From Isoalcanivorax indicus (lineage in GTDB: Bacteria; Pseudomonadota; Gammaproteobacteria; Pseudomonadales; Alcanivoracaceae): 64,000 nucleotides of DNA. The stretch spans positions 744,001-808,000 of the forward strand of contig NZ_QGMP01000001.1 of NCBI RefSeq assembly GCF_003259185.1, given 5' to 3'. The notes under the pieces are model-generated. The model worked only from the letters and a program-made list of their open reading frames with translations. It searched no databases and was not told where the DNA came from. Made by a program: the position numbers and the translations under genes. Every line of letters starts with the position of its first letter. The first letter of the stretch is position 1. Positions 60,948 to 64,000 of the stretch are shown piece by piece.

Positions 60948-61963
60948 CGGCTCGCCTGTCGCCGCGACCGGCATTGCTGGGGCTGGCGGTACTGCTGGTG
61001 CTGGGCGCCCTGCTGGCCTTGCGCACCGGCCCCATGCCGCTGACCAGCGCGGAAGTCTGGCAGGGTCTGTTTGTGCAGGATGCCGAGCCCACCGTGCAGC
61101 TGGTGGTGCGCGAGCTGCGCCTGCCGCGCCTGCTGCTGGCCATGCTGGTGGGGGCGGCCCTGGCGGTGTCCGGCGCCCTGTTGCAGGGGTTGTTCCGCAA
61201 CCCGCTGGCGGACCCCGGACTGATCGGCATTTCCAGCGGGGCGGCGCTGGGCGCGGTCAGCGTGATCGTGCTGGGCGAGCGCGTCTTTGCGCACTGGGGC
61301 ATGGCGGTGCCGGGGATGGCCTTGCCGCTGACGGCGTTTGCCTGTGCCTTGCTGACCACGGCGGTGATCTGGCGCATTGGCAGCCGCCAGGGCGAGACCC
61401 ATGTGGCCATGCTGCTGCTGGCCGGGATTGCCATCAACGCCATCGCCATGGCCGGTGTCGGCGTGATGACGTTTATGGCCGACGACGGCCAGTTGCGCAC
61501 CCTGACGTTCTGGACCCTGGGCAGCCTGGCTCAGGCCGACTGGCGCGACTTGCGTCTGGTGGCGCCCTGGATCCTGCTGGTATTGCTGGCCATGCCGGTG
61601 CTGGCGCGCGCCCTCAACGCGGTGCTGCTGGGCGAATCCGTCGCGCTGCACCTGGGCCACGATGTGGACCGGCTCAAGCGGCGCATTGTCGTGATGTGCG
61701 CCTTGGCCGTGGGAGCCGCAGTCTCGGTGTCCGGGCTGATCGGTTTTGTCGGGCTGGTGGCCCCGCATCTGGTGCGGCTCACCCTGGGGGTGGATCACCG
61801 CTGGCTATTGCCCGCCTCGGCGTTGCTCGGCGCCGTACTGCTGGTGCTGGCGGATACCGCTGCGCGGCTCATCGTGGCCCCGGCAGAATTCCCCATTGGT
61901 CTGATGATGGCCCTGATTGGCGGGCCTTTCTTTCTGGCGCTGCTGATGCGCCGCTTTTCCTGA
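60935..61963 (+). CDS. hmuU: Heme ABC transporter permease (FecCD family)
   Basis: A 342-residue FecCD-type permease with nine to ten hydrophobic segments and the family features RELRLPRLLLAMLVGAALAVSGALLQG (near residues 58-84), NPLADPGLIGISSGA, and ERVFAHWG. It starts at a GTG at 60935 inside hmuT, so it is translationally coupled. Together with HmuT and HmuV it forms an ATP-driven heme importer in the inner membrane. Length is normal and no key residues appear missing. Confidence 0.92.
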   Translation: MVPVTARLSPRPALLGLAVLLVLGALLALRTGPMPLTSAEVWQGLFVQDAEPTVQLVVRELRLPRLLLAMLVGAALAVSGALLQGLFRNPLADPGLIGISSGAALGAVSVIVLGERVFAHWGMAVPGMALPLTAFACALLTTAVIWRIGSRQGETHVAMLLLAGIAINAIAMAGVGVMTFMADDGQLRTLTFWTLGSLAQADWRDLRLVAPWILLVLLAMPVLARALNAVLLGESVALHLGHDVDRLKRRIVVMCALAVGAAVSVSGLIGFVGLVAPHLVRLTLGVDHRWLLPASALLGAVLLVLADTAARLIVAPAEFPIGLMMALIGGPFFLALLMRRFS

Positions 61964-61972
61964 GAGACAGAG

Positions 61973-62830
61973 ATGAGTGACACGCGAACGGCGGCGCGTC
62001 TGGCGGCGCCGATACTGCAGGCCCGTGATGTGGTCCTGGTGCGTGGCGGCCAACGGCTGCTGAACGCGGTCAGCCTGCGTGTGCAGGCCGGCGAGGTGGT
62101 CATGTTGCTCGGCCCTAACGGCGCGGGCAAATCGACGCTGCTGCGGGCGCTGGCCGGGGAATGGGCGGTGCAATCCGGCGATATCCGGCTGGGGGGCGAA
62201 GCGCTGACCGGCCTGTCGCTGGTGGCGCTGGCACGTCGCCGCGCGGTGATGCCCCAGCAGGTCACGCTGAGCTTTCCGATGCGGGCGGAAGAGGTGGTGG
62301 CGCAGGGCCTGCCGGGTCGCGAGGCCGGCGATGCCGGGCACCCGTCCGTGGCTGCGCAGATGGCCTGGTGCGATGTGGGTCATCTGGCCGGGCGTCTGTA
62401 CAACAGCTTGTCCGGCGGCGAGCAGCAGCGTGTGCAACTGGCGCGTGTGCTGGTGCAGCTGCGTGCCATGCCCGGTGAGCGGTTATTACTGCTGGACGAA
62501 GCCACCTCGGCGCTGGACCCGGCGCAACAGTACCGGTTGGTGGCGCAACTGGCGCTCCTGGCGCAACAGGAAAATACCGCGCTGATCATGGCTTGTCATG
62601 ATCTGTCACTGGCGGCGGCTTATGGCAGCCGGATACTGCTGCTGGCCCATGGCGCGTGTGTTGCCGACGGGCCGCCGGAGAGTGTCTTGACCGAAGAGAA
62701 TCTGGCGGCGGTATATGGTCTGGATGCGTGCCTGGATACGCGTGGCCCGTTACGGCAGGTGCGCGTGCGCGGTGCCTATCCTTCCTCGCGCGCTTCGGCA
62801 CAGCCGACGCACAAGGTGACGGTGGGATAA
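61973..62830 (+). CDS. hmuV: Heme ABC transporter ATP-binding protein
   Basis: A 285-residue ATPase with Walker A GPNGAGKST (47-55), signature LSGGEQQRVQLARV, Walker B RLLLLDEATSALD and a switch histidine in MACHDLSL. It powers the HmuTU importer and ends the hmu operon. The ATG at 61973 is preceded by GAGAGACAGAG. Its last 55 bases overlap the convergent TraR/DksA-like gene, an unusually long antisense overlap of two coding ends that could let transcripts interfere. Confidence 0.93.
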   Translation: MSDTRTAARLAAPILQARDVVLVRGGQRLLNAVSLRVQAGEVVMLLGPNGAGKSTLLRALAGEWAVQSGDIRLGGEALTGLSLVALARRRAVMPQQVTLSFPMRAEEVVAQGLPGREAGDAGHPSVAAQMAWCDVGHLAGRLYNSLSGGEQQRVQLARVLVQLRAMPGERLLLLDEATSALDPAQQYRLVAQLALLAQQENTALIMACHDLSLAAAYGSRILLLAHGACVADGPPESVLTEENLAAVYGLDACLDTRGPLRQVRVRGAYPSSRASAQPTHKVTVG

Positions 62831-63183
62831 AGCGCCAGCCGTTTTTCCTGAATCACACAACCGCAGTCTTCGCAGTAGCCGTAATCGTTGTTGTCGAGGC
62901 GTGTCAGGGCTGCACGAATGGCGCGGATTTCATGCCGTCGCCGGGCCGTGGAGGATACCGACATGGCTTGCTGCTGCAAGGCGTCCATGCGCGACAATCG
63001 CCCAACGCTTTGCTGATCCAGTTCAACGGGTTTTCGCGCACTGCTGCTATCGGCGTCAATTTGCTCGAGCATGGCCTGACGTTCCAGCAACAGCTTGCGA
63101 AGCGGTTCGAATTTCATGGGCTGGCCTTGGCGTTTTTGCCATTGATCCTGCGCACTATGGCGCGCGCTTTCCTGGCTGTCCAT
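62776..63183 (-). CDS. DksA/TraR-type C4 zinc-finger protein
   Basis: A 135-residue protein with a predicted coiled coil (about residues 25-95) and a four-cysteine zinc finger at the end (Cys104, Cys107, Cys125, Cys128; YGYCEDCGC and CVGCAEA). This is the DksA/TraR family, whose members insert into the RNA-polymerase secondary channel and modify initiation, with or without ppGpp. The acidic tip (D-x-x-D-A in DksA) reads RMDALQQQAM here, so function is uncertain. The start at 63183 or the ATG at 63117 (MKFEPLRK) are both possible. It follows the AGCS gene and overlaps hmuV. Confidence 0.85.
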   Translation of the reverse strand: MDSQESARHSAQDQWQKRQGQPMKFEPLRKLLLERQAMLEQIDADSSSARKPVELDQQSVGRLSRMDALQQQAMSVSSTARRRHEIRAIRAALTRLDNNDYGYCEDCGCVIQEKRLALYPTVTLCVGCAEAREEG

Positions 63184-63198
63184 GGTGGCACGACGCCA

Positions 63199-64000
63199 TC
63201 ATTGTTGCCGGGAAAAATAGACCTTGGCGGCAGCATTGACCTTCGGCGCCAGCAGCAATGATGCGATCATGGTCGGGATGGCCATGACCGCATACATGCC
63301 ATCAATCAGCCCCAGCACGGTATCCAGTGACACCACGCTGCCAATCAGGATCAGTGCACCGTAAAACCAGATGTAATGATGCTGCACTTGCGCGCCGCAT
63401 AAAAAACCCAGGCATTTCGCGCCGTAATACCAGAACGTCAGAATCGTGCTGAGGCTGAGCAGTGTGACCATGATGGCCAGCAGGGGGCCGGCCAGCACCG
63501 GCATGACCGTGTTGTAGGCGCTGAGGGTCAGGGATACGCCCCGGTCACTGCTCAGCCCGCCGCCATCGCCGTCCCAGGCGCCCGTTACCAGCACCACCAG
63601 CGCGGTACAGGTGCAGATCAGCAGGGTGTCGATGACTGGGCCAAGCATGGCCACCAGCCCCTCGCGTACCGGCTCGCGGGTGCGCGCTGCACCGTGTGCC
63701 ATCACTTCCGTGCCGATACCGGCTTCATTGGAAAAGGCGCCCCGGCGCACACCTTCGACGATCACGGTCCCGAGAATCCCTCCGGCCACCGCCTGGCCGG
63801 TAAAGGCATCGCGAACGATCCAGGCCAGCGCCGCCGGGATATCAGCGAGATGCTGGCTCAGCACGGCGAAGGTCATGCCCAGATAGAGCAGTACCATGGC
63901 CGGAACCAGCCGGGAGGTAACCAGGCCAATGCGTTGTATCTGACCGAGGACCACCAGCACCACCAGCGTCAGCACTATCAGGCCGATACTGATGTCGAAG
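63199..64000 (-). CDS. AGCS-family sodium:alanine/glycine symporter (C-terminal part)
   Basis: The last 266 residues of a sodium-coupled amino-acid symporter, open at the right edge. Family motifs include GVRRGAFSNEAGIGTEVMAHGAA and MLGPVIDTLLICTCTALVVLVTG, followed by several membrane spans and a basic end (NAAAKVYFSRQQ). Imports alanine or glycine with Na+. The N-terminal half, start and promoter are outside the window. The stop lies 15 bp ahead of the TraR/DksA-like gene, so the two may share a transcript. Confidence 0.92.
   Translation of the reverse strand, partial: FDISIGLIVLTLVVLVVLGQIQRIGLVTSRLVPAMVLLYLGMTFAVLSQHLADIPAALAWIVRDAFTGQAVAGGILGTVIVEGVRRGAFSNEAGIGTEVMAHGAARTREPVREGLVAMLGPVIDTLLICTCTALVVLVTGAWDGDGGGLSSDRGVSLTLSAYNTVMPVLAGPLLAIMVTLLSLSTILTFWYYGAKCLGFLCGAQVQHHYIWFYGALILIGSVVSLDTVLGLIDGMYAVMAIPTMIASLLLAPKVNAAAKVYFSRQQ

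Noticed and set aside
55740-62830. Horizontally acquired island for the heme operon
   Set aside because: Base composition and codon use look like the rest of the window, and no integrase, tRNA scar or terminal repeat is present.

Overview
The window comes from a GC-rich gammaproteobacterium, most likely an Alcanivorax-like marine hydrocarbon/lipid degrader or a close relative in the Pseudomonas/Marinobacter neighbourhood. This is inferred from the housekeeping block (lolB-ispE-tRNA-Gln-prs-rplY divergent from hemA-prfA-prmC), the Pseudomonas-type desT/desCB locus, several scattered fatty-acid oxidation genes, and OprO/P-type porins. No species can be assigned from sequence alone. Coding density is high and intergenic gaps are short, so regulatory signals are unusually easy to localise.

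Layout. 1-9.3 kb: core translation, nucleotide, isoprenoid, tetrapyrrole and lipoprotein-sorting genes. 9.3-14.4 kb: a small coiled-coil protein, an epimerase, a VOC protein, a MaoC hydratase and a pair of unknown membrane proteins. 14.4-18.5 kb: desT, a desCB-type desaturase operon with two operator-like palindromes in its promoter, and an AraC regulator. 18.7-26.8 kb: a surface protein, an OprO/P porin and a complete iron/phosphonate-type ABC transporter, with Pho-box-like sequences in front of the porin and the transporter. 26.9-40.7 kb: lipid metabolism (high-molecular-weight FabG, thiolase, FadH, two acyl-CoA dehydrogenases) around a DASS transporter, a possible CYTH protein, a second porin with FNR/Anr-type sites, and a lysozyme-inhibitor-like lipoprotein. 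40.9-45.3 kb: an Ig-domain lipoprotein and two OmpA/TSP3 proteins around a 0.6 kb repeat-bearing gap. 45.4-49.9 kb: a degenerate GGDEF protein and a lipid-modification set (NTF2-like, chalcone-isomerase-like, DUF2878, DUF1295, Cfa). 49.9-51.9 kb: a convergent two-component pair. 52.0-62.8 kb: iron and heme uptake (TonB receptor plus PepSY protein, then hmuRYSTUV behind Fur-box-like sequences). The window ends with a DksA/TraR-type protein and a partial AGCS symporter.

The genes fall into a few physiological modules. These are membrane-lipid desaturation and cyclopropanation, fatty-acid degradation, phosphate-starvation-type uptake, and heme/iron acquisition. No phage, insertion sequence, CRISPR array or integron was seen.

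The most unusual structure is a two-copy intergenic element at 11241-11353 and 18585-18705. Each copy has a perfect 31- or 34-bp inverted repeat enclosing a conserved core of about 45 nt. The arm sequences differ between copies but stay perfectly complementary within each copy, and a small stem inside the core also shows compensatory changes. Both copies lie between convergent genes. This is the best candidate here for a structured element not covered by ordinary annotation.
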